NCBI GenBank assembly: GCA_033558025.1
Contig: JAUCEF010000017.1
Coordinates: 558,001-622,000, forward strand
Origin: Phytophthora sp. 'mugwort'
Taxonomy: Eukaryota > Oomycota > Peronosporomycetes > Peronosporales > Peronosporaceae
Length of the DNA: 64,000 nt
Direction: 5' to 3'
The notes under the pieces are model-generated. The model had not been told where the DNA came from. It did not search any database and was given only the letters and a program-made list of their open reading frames with translations. Position numbers and translations under genes: made by a program. This document shows, piece after piece, positions 9,140 through 19,798 of this stretch (position 1 is the stretch's first letter; each line of letters begins with the position of its first letter).

Positions 9140-10873
9140 ATGACGACTCGCTCTCGTCGTCCGCGAGGCCTTTCAGCAAACCACGTCAATGAGGAGGAGC
9201 GACTTGAGACCATTTTGAACGACAAGTCGACGCTGTCATCCGTACGTCTTCTAGGCAAAGAGAACTGGGTCAAGATGGACGAGCGTCCCAATTGCTTCTA
9301 CTGTGCACGCAAATTCCGACCTTTCTCACTCAAACGCCATTGTCGCTCATGTGGAGAGATTGTGTGTTCCAATTGCTACCGACGACGAAAAGTTCGTGTT
9401 ACTCCGACGTTAGAAGTCACAGTTCGTCTGTGCTTCGACTGTATCGACAAAGCCATGCTGCTTAGTGAGAGTGACAAGATGGACGCCCTTGTCACGGAAG
9501 AATCGGAAGCAAACGAAGACGAAACACTGGAAATCGTCCTTGAAACGTGCAAGCCGGAAGGGAAAAAGACGTTCCGTGACAGCACCCAGACGACGAGCAC
9601 CAGCACGTCGTTCTGCAGTCGCTTCTCGGACTTCTCAAGCTGTGATAATTGGAGTGATGCAGACAGCGACGTCAGTGACACGAGCAGTCTTAATGGAAGC
9701 GGTGGATCGATCCCAGGGACGCAGCGTGGCAGTCGTCGACAGGTTATCCCTGCAACGGACGTGCTAGAATTCCTTCCAGAACAGGAGCAACTCGAGATCT
9801 ACGAAGCCCGTCGACATGAAATCCTCAGACGGTTTAATGTACTGGACACAGAAGCTGAGAAGGAATACGACGCAGTGTGTGAACTTGTCCGTCAAGTTCT
9901 CGAATGTAATGTGGCTGCCGTGGCCTTCATGGATCAGACGCGTCAATGGTACAAAGCTCGGTACGGGATCGCCCAGGCAGAGCTGCCACGCGAGATCGCC
10001 TTCTGTTCGCAGTTGCTACAGACGCCACTACCGACCATCATCATGGATGCGACCAAAGACCCTCGTTTCAATCAGAATCCACTCGTCACAGGCTCGGCAA
10101 ACATTCGTTTCTACGCCACGACGCCAATCTGTGACCCTAAAACGGGCATCATCATCGGCTCAGTCTTTGTCATGGATCCAAACCCGAAACAAAAGCTGCC
10201 ACTTGGAACTATGGAAGTGCTTTCGTACGCGGCTTCAGCTATTGAGAAGCTGCTTCAAGGTGAAAACTTCATGCCAGTGCCTCCTGCTATCAAGCAAAAA
10301 CGTCACTCGTCTAATCTCTTTATCAAACGACGAGAATCGATCCCAGAGACCCGTGCGGCATCCCTTCAGAGTGTTCCAGAAGAGATCGAAGACGGCGATT
10401 TCCGCATCACTCAGCCTCGTTCCAACACGTCCAGCGTGTCATCAAACAGTAGCGTACGAAGTCGCGGCAGTTTGCGCCGTTCTGCTCCAAACTCTCAGCC
10501 GCGTTACCAACTTCTAGACCCGAACGTGAGACTGACGTCTTCAGCACCAGTTCAGTCTTCCATTTCGTCCACTTCGAAGCTTTGCATCACTGATCTGGTC
10601 GCTGCAGAGCCTGGTAGAGCCCAAAAGGAACCTCCGACCCAGCTCCAGAATATCGACTCGTCCTGTATCGAGCTCTTCCATCGCATCACATCCACTCAGC
10701 AGCTTCTGGCTCGTCAACACGACACGCTCCTAGCGACATTGACTCAACACTCGTCACGCATCAGCTCTATCGAAGAGACTGTGGACAGGATTGAAGACAT
10801 CTTGTCCACACAACGAACGCAGGGCATGCTACAGCTTGTCGACACCGCGAGGCGACGTCCAATGGACATGTAG
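9140..10873 (+). CDS. FYVE zinc-finger plus GAF domain protein
   Basis: 577 residues from the ATG at 9140 (context ACCAATGAC); an in-frame ATG at 9077 would add 21 residues of no obvious character. A FYVE finger lies at about residues 43-102, with the WVKMDERP lead-in, KRHCRSCG basic core and paired CxxC ligands (CFYC, CSNC, CFDC). FYVE domains bind phosphatidylinositol 3-phosphate on endosomes. A Ser-rich linker follows. A GAF-like domain covers about residues 210-380 (VAAVAFMDQTRQWYKARYGI, then FYATTPICDPKTGIIIGSVF). The tail is disordered, with a C-terminal helix. FYVE-GAF fusions are characteristic of oomycetes. The GAF ligand is unknown. Role at PI3P-rich membranes is inference. Confidence 0.9.
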   Translation: MTTRSRRPRGLSANHVNEEERLETILNDKSTLSSVRLLGKENWVKMDERPNCFYCARKFRPFSLKRHCRSCGEIVCSNCYRRRKVRVTPTLEVTVRLCFDCIDKAMLLSESDKMDALVTEESEANEDETLEIVLETCKPEGKKTFRDSTQTTSTSTSFCSRFSDFSSCDNWSDADSDVSDTSSLNGSGGSIPGTQRGSRRQVIPATDVLEFLPEQEQLEIYEARRHEILRRFNVLDTEAEKEYDAVCELVRQVLECNVAAVAFMDQTRQWYKARYGIAQAELPREIAFCSQLLQTPLPTIIMDATKDPRFNQNPLVTGSANIRFYATTPICDPKTGIIIGSVFVMDPNPKQKLPLGTMEVLSYAASAIEKLLQGENFMPVPPAIKQKRHSSNLFIKRRESIPETRAASLQSVPEEIEDGDFRITQPRSNTSSVSSNSSVRSRGSLRRSAPNSQPRYQLLDPNVRLTSSAPVQSSISSTSKLCITDLVAAEPGRAQKEPPTQLQNIDSSCIELFHRITSTQQLLARQHDTLLATLTQHSSRISSIEETVDRIEDILSTQRTQGMLQLVDTARRRPMDM

Positions 10874-11057
10874 TTTTGACTAGAAAATATATTCGATTCT
10901 TCTCAAACTCCTGCGCTATAGGATCAAGCGATAATGACCAGACCCGAATCAACTGCCCGTCGCTATTTCTTGTGCCGAATCGTCGACTATTAGGTGGTGA
11001 ACTCAATATCGACACGACCTCGCGTTCGTCTCACACAGACGCGTTTCCTGTCGATCT

Positions 11058-13292
11058 CTAGTTGAGATGAGCTTTTCTGCGCTCGTCGATGTCATCGCTC
11101 TCGTCATCTTCCTCCTCGAAGTCTTCATCGTAGTCTTCGAACTCACTGTCATCATACTCATCCTCCTCATCGACGTATTCCTCGTCATCCAACCCCAACA
11201 AAACGTCGTCTTCATCAAGTAACACCCCAATCTCGAGTAACTCGTCCTTGTATTTAGCGATCTCTCTCGCGTAGCGAACACCGTGACGTACATGGCGCAG
11301 ACGAAGCCCCAGATTAAGTCCCCAAGCAGATTGTGGGTACGGCTCTTCATTTGGTACAAGAAAGCTGCCGTCCATGTCCTCACAACTGCCGTGTTGCTTT
11401 GAATACGCTTGGAATGAAGCCAACAATACCTCCTTCCAGTACTGCTCAGCGTGGGGCGTGAGTTCTCCTTGAAAACTTGCATTAGCACGGCGATGTTTCC
11501 CGCTTGTGACAACCGTTTTCTTCTTCCCTTCATGAATCTGGAACGGAAGGAGCCCCGTCGAACGTCTTTTGTACTGAACAAGCCACGCACCCAGCTCAAA
11601 GTTCTTAGCTACTTCAGGATAACGCGCGTCATCTGCCGGCACGATGAACGAGCGTGGCACCTCTGCGTCTTTGCCGTTGATTTCCTTGTAAACTTCCACG
11701 CTGGGGTCCACAATGTCGCGTTTCGTGGCGGCAGTGGACTTGTAAATACTCCACACGAAGCCAATTTTCTCCAAACGGTCACGGTATTTCTCGACCTGTT
11801 GCGCGTGTTGATGCCGGTTGCGAATGTTGCGTACAGTGTGGCCCAGCTTTGCTCCCCATGAAGGTTGAGGCCATGTGCTCTCGGATGGCACGATAAAACC
11901 TTGTGGTACATGTGTATCACCATAGATTTCCGCGTATACTTCCAACGCTGGCAGCACCCGGTCAACAAAATGACTTTCGAACGCGTTAAACTTGAAACCC
12001 AGCGCCTCCAGTTCGGGCAGAACATCGGCTACGTCTGCATTGCCGCGCCCATTGCGTCGAACTCGCCCGATTTGCTTGCCCAGACGATAACCACGCAGCG
12101 CTTTGGGCCAAGACTCGTCGTTTGAAGGCACAACCCACCACGAAGGCACATCGCAGTGATAGTACTTGGCCTTATACAGTCGCAACGCCGGTAGAAGCTC
12201 CTTGGCCCACTTACCGAAGAGCGATTCCCACGCGTATCCAATCTCCTTGAGCTTCGGTTTGTCGTCCTGCATTTCGTCTTTAAAAATGCGTCTCGTATTA
12301 ATCGTCTCGACGATGTATCCAAGCTTCATCCCCCACGCACGTTCCGGCCATGGGGCTTCACTAGGCACTACAAAATCCTCTGGGATGAACGTATCACCGA
12401 AGAGACCAGGATAAAGCTCTAAACTCGGCATGAGCACCTCTCGCCAGATCTCAAACGACAGTCCGTCTTCGAAGAATTTTAATTCTCTCAGATCTGCCAT
12501 GGCACGAGGTGTCAAAGCATGTTCTTCTAAGTTGGTCTTAACCTTGGACACTGCATGGCCGAGTCTGTATCCCCAGCTTACTTCAGGCCAGAACGGGTCG
12601 TTGGTAGGCACCTTGAAAGTATGATGCACTGTACAGTGTCCATAGAGCTGTCTGTACCTCTCCATGGCCTTGAGAAACTGCATCTTCCACTTCCACTCAG
12701 AGTCGCTCCAGATAAACCCCATGTCGTCCAGCTGCTGCTTGCGCAGTGCCGAGAGACCTTCGTCAGAGCCGCAGCGCAGTAGTTGGCACTGCGAGCCGAG
12801 CTTGACGCCCCATGTAGCGCGTGGCCACTTGTCGTCTCCTACAGGCACCTGGAAATGCTGACGAACAAAGAGATGACCTTCTTGTTCCTGGAAGACCTTC
12901 AGTGACGGGATAATCTGCATCTCCCACACGTAACTCCTCCAGTCTTCATATGGGAAGCCAATAGTGCGTAGTAGCGCGCACTTAAAAGGGCTACAGCGTC
13001 CACGTGTAAAGAGACGCAAGCGGTTGCCCAAGTCCATACCCCACGACTGCTTAGGCCACGGGGAATCGACGTCCGGCGGCGGCGTAGGCACCACAAACTC
13101 GAACGGGACTGTGAAGTGGCCCTCAAGACGGTAGAAAACCTGCAGAGCGGCTAGGAACTGGCGGTCGCGCTCCGACTTGGGCACGGCTGGAACCTCCACC
13201 TTGGCTGGGACTTCTGACGCGAACATGCGGCGTTGCAGCGCCGCGGGAGCGCGTCGGGGCGCCCGCACACTCAGCGACAGCAGGCGCTTCAT
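11058..13292 (-). CDS. Mitochondrially targeted protein of eight helicase-associated-like repeats
   Basis: 744 residues from the ATG at 13292. The frame is open 32 codons further upstream, but the chosen Met starts a classic mitochondrial presequence (MKRLLSLSVRAPRRAPAALQ, rich in Arg and Ala, no acidic residues). About eight repeats of 75-85 residues follow, each with the pattern L..Y...YG...VP..F.VP....WP...WG..LG (for example FIVPSESTWPQPSWGAKLG). This resembles the helicase-associated domain found in tandem in many oomycete and stramenopile proteins. No helicase core is present. The last about 50 residues are very acidic (Asp/Glu). Function is unknown; nucleic-acid binding in mitochondria is inference. 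It is divergent from the MMSDH gene across 630 bp. Confidence 0.8.
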   Translation of the reverse strand: MKRLLSLSVRAPRRAPAALQRRMFASEVPAKVEVPAVPKSERDRQFLAALQVFYRLEGHFTVPFEFVVPTPPPDVDSPWPKQSWGMDLGNRLRLFTRGRCSPFKCALLRTIGFPYEDWRSYVWEMQIIPSLKVFQEQEGHLFVRQHFQVPVGDDKWPRATWGVKLGSQCQLLRCGSDEGLSALRKQQLDDMGFIWSDSEWKWKMQFLKAMERYRQLYGHCTVHHTFKVPTNDPFWPEVSWGYRLGHAVSKVKTNLEEHALTPRAMADLRELKFFEDGLSFEIWREVLMPSLELYPGLFGDTFIPEDFVVPSEAPWPERAWGMKLGYIVETINTRRIFKDEMQDDKPKLKEIGYAWESLFGKWAKELLPALRLYKAKYYHCDVPSWWVVPSNDESWPKALRGYRLGKQIGRVRRNGRGNADVADVLPELEALGFKFNAFESHFVDRVLPALEVYAEIYGDTHVPQGFIVPSESTWPQPSWGAKLGHTVRNIRNRHQHAQQVEKYRDRLEKIGFVWSIYKSTAATKRDIVDPSVEVYKEINGKDAEVPRSFIVPADDARYPEVAKNFELGAWLVQYKRRSTGLLPFQIHEGKKKTVVTSGKHRRANASFQGELTPHAEQYWKEVLLASFQAYSKQHGSCEDMDGSFLVPNEEPYPQSAWGLNLGLRLRHVRHGVRYAREIAKYKDELLEIGVLLDEDDVLLGLDDEEYVDEEDEYDDSEFEDYDEDFEEEDDESDDIDERRKAHLN

Positions 13293-13373
13293 TTTGCGGG
13301 TGATGATGTGTGGTTGGACGACTTGAACAAATGCGCTAAGTGCGACGGAGAGATTTATGATATATGCTGTACG

Positions 13374-13383
13374 GTACATGTAC
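13374..13383. repeat. GTACATGTAC palindrome, copy 1
   Basis: Perfect 10-bp palindrome in the divergent intergenic region between the helicase-associated-repeat gene and the MMSDH gene. Other perfect copies lie at 13522-13531 and 22803-22812. Confidence 0.6.
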
Positions 13384-13521
13384 TTCAACTTACGGTACTG
13401 ACGGTACAGTTGATGGGAGGAGCGACGGCAAGCTTAGCAGGAGCGCCACGTTCCTCACGACGATTTGTATCTAATTGCAATGTTGTCCGTTGTCAGTACT
13501 CTAACTTACAGTTTTTACAGT

Positions 13522-13531
13522 GTACATGTAC
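13522..13531. repeat. GTACATGTAC palindrome, copy 2
   Basis: Same 10-mer, extended to a perfect 12-bp palindrome (TGTACATGTACA). It lies about 400 bp upstream of the MMSDH start. Confidence 0.6.
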
Positions 13532-13870
13532 AGTATTGAAGATACTGGCGCTCCGATTGCCGTCATCTACCAGTTACGAACGCATTGTTGGAATCAATAG
13601 CGGTACTCTATCTGCTAAAGCAATCCTGCAGAGACGTGTCGCCTCTCTCGAGCGCCGTCGCCGTCTCGACGCTTATCCTACAGGCGTGATACCGACAGAC
13701 AGCGCTGCAGCTGCAGTACTGTACTACGCAGTCGAGCCGCATGCACAAAACGGGACTCAATCCGGACCAAAATCTGTGCCAAAACCTCGACAAGTGAGGT
13801 TTTTCGATGTTGAAGTTCGCATCAAAACATCGACGTATGATGCACGCTCTGATGATCGCCCGCCTGCTGC

Positions 13871-13886
13871 CCATTCTCGCTTTTGC
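13871..13886 (+). promoter_or_regulatory. Candidate oomycete core promoter of MMSDH
   Basis: CCATTCTCGCTTTTGC resembles the known oomycete initiator plus flanking element (TCATTYYNCAWTTT), with deviations at the first base and the CA. It lies 34 bases before the ATG, a normal leader length. Confidence 0.3.
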
Positions 13887-13919
13887 GCCGCGCCGAACGC
13901 AGCTTCGTCCCCGTCCACC

Positions 13920-15857
13920 ATGTTGCACCGCGTGTCCCGCTCCGTCATCGCCAGCCGCCCCGCGCGCGCCTTCTCCACGTCCTCCGTGGTGCGTCGGCAG
14001 TCCCCTCCTTTATCCCCTCCCAACCCGCATTTAACAGTCAAACTTTGTGTCATAAGGAGCGCGTGCCGCTCTTCATTGACGGCAAGTTCGTGCAGTCCAA
14101 GACGGACAAGTGGATCGATCTGCGAAACCCGGTACGTCGATCTCGATGGTCTTAGAGGATGAGCGCGATGTGCTGCAAGCCCCGGCGCCAGTACGATCCT
14201 GTTGATGTCTAACGCTCTATTTCCTTGTGTAGGCGACGAACGAGGTGATTTGCCAAGTACCGGAGGCCACACAGGACGAGGTAGGACGTTTGTAGCCACT
14301 CAGCTTGTCTCTGCATTGTCTTAACTTGATATTCCATGCTGATGTGCAGATGCGCCAAGCAACGGAGGCTGCTGCTCGTGCCTATAAGACGTGGAAGGAG
14401 GTAGGCGTGCAGCACCGCCAGCGCGTCATGCTTAAGCTGCAACACCTCATTCGCGAACACACCGAGGAGATCGCACTGTCTATCACCAACGAACAGGGAA
14501 AGACTCTTGCTGACGCTCGCGGCGATGTCTTTCGTGGCTTGGAAGTCGTGGAGCACACGTGCGGTGCTGCCACACTCATGATGGGCGAGACGGCCGAGAA
14601 CCTGGCCACATCGCTGGACACGTACTCGTACAAGCAGCCCCTCGGGGTGTGCGCCGGTATTTGTCCCTTTAACTTCCCGGCCATGATCCCGCTTTGGATG
14701 TTCCCCACCGGAACGGTTACTGGTAATACCTACGTGCTCAAACCCTCGGAAAAAGACCCGGGCGCCACGATGGTGTATAGCAATTTGTGTATTGATTCAT
14801 GCTGGTCTCAGCTCTGACCTGTTTATTTGCTATTTCGTGTAGATTCTTGCCCGTCTAGCTCAAGAAGCAGGACTTCCGGACGGTGTGCTCAACATCATTC
14901 ACGGTGCTCATGTAAGATATTGCGAGTGGAGGTTTGTTAGACATTTCGACAGTCGCTAATCGCTGTTCCTTCGTGCAGGATGCTGTCACCTTTATCTGTG
15001 ATGCGCCTGAGATCAAGGCCATCTCGTTCGTAGGGGGCAATCAGGCCGGCGAGTACATCCACTCGCGTGGTAGCGCTAACGGTAAGCGTGTGCAGGCCAA
15101 CCTCGGCGCCAAGAACCATGCTGTTATCATGCCTGATTGCGACAAGGAGCAGGCAGTTGGTGCTCTTGCTGGCGCTGCTTTCGGAGCTGCCGGCCAACGT
15201 TGCATGGCCCTTTCGGTTGTGGTGTTCGTCGGCAAGTCCAAGGAGTGGGTGCACGACATCGTGAAGAAGGCCAAAGAAATGAAGGTGAACGGCGGCCTGG
15301 AGCCCGGCACGGATGTCGGCCCACTGATCACAGTGGCAGCGAAGGAGCGTGCGGAGCGTCTGATCCAAGAGGGTGTGGACAACGGCGCTGACCTTCTTCT
15401 TGACGGACGCAATATCGAAGTCCCCAAGTACCCCAACGGCAACTTTGTCGGTCCGACGGTGCTGAACAACGTCAATGCCAACAATCCGGCCTACGTGGAG
15501 GAGATTTTCGCCCCCGTGCTTGTCTGCACGTCTGTGGACACTCTGGAAGAGGCGATTAAGCTCATCAACCGTAATCCGTACGGTAACGGTACCTCTATCT
15601 TCACGTCCTCGGGTGCCGCCGCTCGCAAATTCCAGCACGAGGTTGATGTGGGTCAGGTCGGTATTAACGTACCGATCCCCGTTCCTCTCCCGATGTTCTC
15701 TTTCACGGGCTCACGCGCATCAATCCGCGGTGACCTCAACTTCTACGGCAAGGCTGGTATCAACTTTTATACGCAGATTAAAACGGTGACGTCTCTGTGG
15801 GACTACAATGAGAAGACGCGATACAGCGCTGTGATGCCGACGCTCGGCCAGAAGTAA
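13920..15857 (+). CDS. MMSDH: Methylmalonate-semialdehyde dehydrogenase (acylating), mitochondrial
   Basis: Six exons: 13920-13989, 14057-14131, 14233-14280, 14350-14772, 14843-14911, 14979-15857. All junctions are GT-AG and phase 0, giving 520 residues. Exon 1 encodes an Arg/Ser-rich mitochondrial presequence. Family landmarks are [48 protein letters not shown] and the catalytic-Cys segment AAGQRCMA (Cys near residue 303). The enzyme converts methylmalonate semialdehyde to propionyl-CoA (and malonate semialdehyde to acetyl-CoA) with NAD+ and CoA, in valine, thymine and beta-alanine breakdown in the mitochondrial matrix. Length matches the family. It is convergent with GLE1 (112 bp between stops). 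Confidence 0.95.
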
Positions 15858-15969
15858 GACAACCAAATGCCTGCATAGTGAACAGCATAACAGAGTCAGA
15901 CCAGCGCGACGTCACGGAATGACACTCGTGATTTTATGTTCAGGTTGACATCTCGTATTTGCAAATGGG

Positions 15970-18136
15970 TTAACGTCTCCGTCCACCGCCACGTCCACCG
16001 CCACGTCCACCACCTCGACCACCACCTCGACCTCCTCCACGACCACCATAGTACCCCCCACCGCCGCCATTGCCTCCGTAGTCATTACGATCGGTTCTCT
16101 CTTCATCAGCTTCCGAGATCTTCGTCTCCTCAAGCTTCCGTCCGTCAGGCTCGTTCAACGTGCATCCGTTGGTGTGGTACTGACTAACAAACATCTCAAG
16201 TTGGCCAGCCGCGTTGGCTGCACCAGTCTTGGCGTTCTTACTCAGTCGTGGACATACGTCACGAGCAATCAGCACCAGCAGCTTGTGGAACTGCTTCTTG
16301 TAGTTGCGCAACAGCTCGAAGCCAGCCACTTCCAGGATGGTCAGAGTCAAAGCGCCAGTCATGAGATGAGGCGGCTCGTTCACCAGCCGAGCCAGCCACG
16401 CCCAGCAGTCCCCAAGCTCCAGTCCCGACGGAGACGGACTGCCATCCCACGGGGTAGTCTGGCGCACAGCAGCCAACACTGCCGAAATCATGGTCATGCG
16501 TCTTGTGTATTCCGTAACGTGCTCCAAACCGTCCGGATCCGAGCTTTCGCCAACTGCCTTCTGAAAACCCATCGATGTTTTATACTCGGCGATCGTCTGC
16601 GACGCGCGCTTCTCTGGGTTATCTGGGATGGTAAAAATGCAAGTCTTGTGGAAATAACCCAGCATGACATCCGTCAGCTCAGGAGTTTGCACACAACTCA
16701 TCTTGATAACGTGCGCAATAGGGTAACAGGATCTACAATGTAGAGCAAAAACCAAGCATTGGTCAGATAAACTGTCGGAATATCAAGACATCGCTCTACG
16801 CCAACGTACTTGTAGTCAGCCCGACCCTCCACCTGCTTGGACAAGTTCGAGGCCACCATGTCGAGCGCGAATTTGAAGTAAGCTTCGCCTGAGGACCTGG
16901 CCATCTGCACGTACGTACAACAAATTATCCCATCAGTCCAAAGGTCTGGCAGAATTTATTCAGCATGTGATTACCTGGAGGAGCTGCTGGATTTTGCTCA
17001 CGACACTCTTGATAGCTGAGGGAGCAGCAGCAATTTGGTTACAAGCACCAGCCTGAAAACAGCAGTGATCAGTTAAGTCAATTCAACAGACGTACGTGCA
17101 ATAGGAAAAACAACACGAACACTGACCTCGCGCCTGATCTGCATACGAATCTTCTTCACCGACGGATCCGGACTATCCAAGATTTCAGTCGTGTGGCGAT
17201 GAAGGTCTTCCAAGCGCTTGATGAGCTCATGTCCTTCTTCAACGTATTTCTTCGCCTGAACTGAAGCTTCTTTCTCGGCAGCTCTCTTCGCAGCCTGTTC
17301 CTTTTCCAGCTCCTCCTGCTGCTGCTTCTGGACCGCCGCACGTTCAGCCGCCTGTGCCTTCGCCTTCGCTTGCGCTTCCTCAACCTCCTGCTCCGCCTTG
17401 CGCTGAGCCTCCGCAGCCTCCTCCTTCTCTTTGGTCTCCTGCAACGCCTAAACAATCTCCAATACAATTAAATCATCATGCACCATCATTCCATACTTCA
17501 GCAACTCCACGCACTCACCTTCTCACGAGCTTCTACTGCACGACGCACTGCAGCCTCCTCCCGCTTCTTCTTCTCTTCCTCTCGTCGATGTTCTTCCTCG
17601 CGCACCTGCTGGAAGGCACGCAGCTCCTTCTCCACACTGTCAATAGCCGACCTCTCTTTGGACCGAATCTGCTGCAGTTTGGCCGTAGCCTCCCTCTCCA
17701 TCTGCTGCTGCTTTCTCATTATGTCCATCTCCTCCCCAGACCGAGTAGAGCCCGCATCGATCCGATGGAGCTGGGCCTCCGCGTCCTGCCGCGCGCGCTG
17801 CAACGTCTGGCACAGCGATTGGTAAGCACCACTGCCCGTTACCGCCTGCACCGCCTTGCGTTCACACGCACGTTCCACCTGCTTCACTAGTTCCTGACGG
17901 GACTTGGCAGTCAGCTGCAGCGTGTGTAGCGCTGACGTCGCCGCGGGGACGCCGCGGTCGTCTTCGTCGTCGCTGGACGACGTGGAGCTGTCCAAGCTCG
18001 GCGCACGGAACCGCCGGCGGCCTAGAGCTGTATCTACACGAGGCTTCTGCACCTTCTGTACGCTCCAGTATGCGCCATTCGCTGCGACCGGAGCCGCCGG
18101 CACGGGCTTCTCCTCGCGGGCGACGCCGAACCGCAT
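15970..18136 (-). CDS. GLE1: GLE1-like mRNA export mediator with RGG tail
   Basis: Five exons on the minus strand: 18136-17519, 17447-17127, 17052-16975, 16904-16810, 16732-15970. All are GT-AG and the phases join, giving 624 residues. The N-terminal half is disordered, then a long Glu/Lys/Arg/Ala coiled coil (residues about 130-290), as in known GLE1. The C-terminal GLE1 fold shows CYPIAHVIKM, MLGYFHKTCIFTIPD, GLELGDCWAWLARLVNEPP and LTILEVAGFELLRNYKKQF. GLE1 with inositol hexakisphosphate activates the DEAD-box ATPase DDX19/Dbp5 at the nuclear pore for mRNA export. Unusual: the protein ends in about 35 residues of Gly/Arg repeats (GGRGGGRGGGRGGGRGGG), an RGG box not expected in human or yeast GLE1. 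A TCATTTTGCA initiator lies just before the ATG. Confidence 0.9.
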
Positions 18137-18150
18137 GGTGCAAAATGACG
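18137..18150 (-). promoter_or_regulatory. Candidate initiator of GLE1
   Basis: On the minus strand, GTCATTTTGCACC directly precedes the ATG and fits the oomycete initiator TCATTYYNCA. It would give a leader of under 15 bases. The 316-bp gap to eS27 is a shared divergent promoter region. Confidence 0.4.
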
Positions 18151-18452
18151 GCTAGATTTGAGCGTGCACATTTTTTAAATACAACCTTTTTTAAAGAATT
18201 GTGTTTGTCAAATTAGCATAGCTGGTCGGAAAAGTGATCCGAATTGTGTCCATCTGTGTGAATGTATTTCTCAGTAAATGTGGTACACACTAGATGGACC
18301 GCGAGCCCGAACCGTAACCGTGAGGTCTGAACCGCCAACGTCTCCACCATTCATATCGCGCCTTCGACGTCGTCCCAGCCCCAGCAGCGCCACTGAGCTA
18401 AGGCAAAACCACTCGCCTTCTTCCTTTCTTCGTGACCCAGAACAGCGCAATT

Positions 18453-19006
18453 ATGGTAAGCTACTGCATCAAAGCACGGCAACTACAGGCCGTCGGAGCT
18501 AAGAGAGTGAACAATATCAGCTGGAGCGATGGAGAGAGCGCTGCAGTACAAAATGATGCAGCCGAATCTAGCGAAGAGCCCGAAAGCAACAGCGACACAA
18601 ATACAGGAAACTATTAGGAGCGTCCCAGGCTCCTCTCGTGTATAATCTACAGCACTCTCTCCAGCTGTACCCGCCTTCTCTACAGCTACCGATAGCCATA
18701 AACGAATGGGTTCAAACTACCAGGACAGGATAACTAACTTTTATCAATTGTTCCCGTCAGTCTCGTGACCTTCTGCACCCGTCTGCCGCCGAGGAGGCCT
18801 CCAAGCACAAGCTTCGTCGTCTTGTACAGGCCCCCAACTCGTACTTCATGGATGTCAAGTGCCCGGGCTGCTTTAACATCACCACGGTGTTCAGCCACGC
18901 CCAGACGGTCGTGCTGTGCGGCTCGTGCTCGGTGATGCTGTGCCAGCCTACGGGCGGTAAGGCTCGCCTCACGGACGGCTGCCAGTACCGCAAGAAGACG
19001 GAGTAA
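18453..19006 (+). CDS. RPS27: 40S ribosomal protein eS27
   Basis: Two exons: the start codon alone (18453-18455), then after a 305-bp intron (GTAAGC...CCGTCAG) 18761-19006, giving 82 residues. The second exon is unmistakable eS27: [34 protein letters not shown] and a C4 zinc ribbon (CPGC ... CGSC), ending [18 protein letters not shown]. It is a component of the small ribosomal subunit. An intron right after the ATG is common in ribosomal protein genes and may carry regulatory signals. The start is inferred from the ATG-GTAAGC junction and phase. Reading on from the ATG without splicing gives only a short unrelated peptide. Confidence 0.9.
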
Positions 19007-19798
19007 GTTTATTCATGGACACACTCAGGAGCTGGCTGTCGACCCCCAAATGGTTAGTAGCCGCAACTAGATACTCGACGACGCAGGGACGAAGAAGGAA
19101 CCAAGTAAGAAAGCAAGTGACCACGCTCGCTCGGATTTTTTTTCAGCTCGCGCGCTTACTCGCTTCGACTCGCTCGGTGTACTCGATGTGTCTGTGAGGA
19201 GAGGAAGCCTCCCGCCTTTAGTAGGTTGGCTGGATCGGGTTGGCATGCTGCGTCTTGTACAGGGTAGCTGCTAACGTGAATCGAGGGACGTAAGAGTTGA
19301 TTATTTTGCGGGTTTTCATTTGGTCGTCTCTGTAGTGGTGTCTGTCAATCTCAAGCTGCTGGTTCTGGGGTGATATCGCGTACTTTTGATTGTGCTAAAG
19401 GTGTGGTTTTGTTATCAGTTTCTAACATTGCAAGGCATTTCATGAAGGTGGTGATGTTTGTTAACTAGACCCGCCGTCGGATTACAAGGTTGATAAAAGA
19501 CAATTTGTGTCGTTTTTTTCTTTTGTTTTTTTGTTTGTTTGTTATCACTTCACCCATAGTGCTGATCAAGCGTCTTCACATCTTCACGTCAAGCTTTCTT
19601 TCCATACCATTCTCTTTGCATTGCATATACAGAACGCCCTGGGCAGCACATGAGCGACCGCCTCACTATCAGCTCGCCAGCAGGTAAAAATCAACCCATC
19701 GCGGCCCCTTATGTTTCAATCCACTTTCTTCATGGAGCCGTCTTGCTTGTATGGAGAAGCTCGTCTGGTTGCGTCAACGCTGCTGTGTTAGTGCACAC
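19007..19798. other. Convergent 3' region of eS27 and importin-alpha
   Basis: T-rich and non-coding, with several poly-T runs near 19135-19145 and 19510-19545. I see no RNA gene or repeat. Probably 3' UTRs and spacer. Confidence 0.4.

Noticed and set aside
13233..14162. 309-codon plus-strand open frame overlapping the divergent promoter
   Set aside because: It runs through the promoter region and MMSDH exon 1 in another frame and has no recognisable domain; the MMSDH exon structure explains the sequence.
14937..15638. 233-codon antisense frame under MMSDH
   Set aside because: Shadow of a highly biased coding exon; no protein-like features.
15976..16060. Short regular repeat resembling a CRISPR array
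   Set aside because: It is a codon-level GGR/GGG repeat inside the GLE1 reading frame, without spacers, in a eukaryotic genome.
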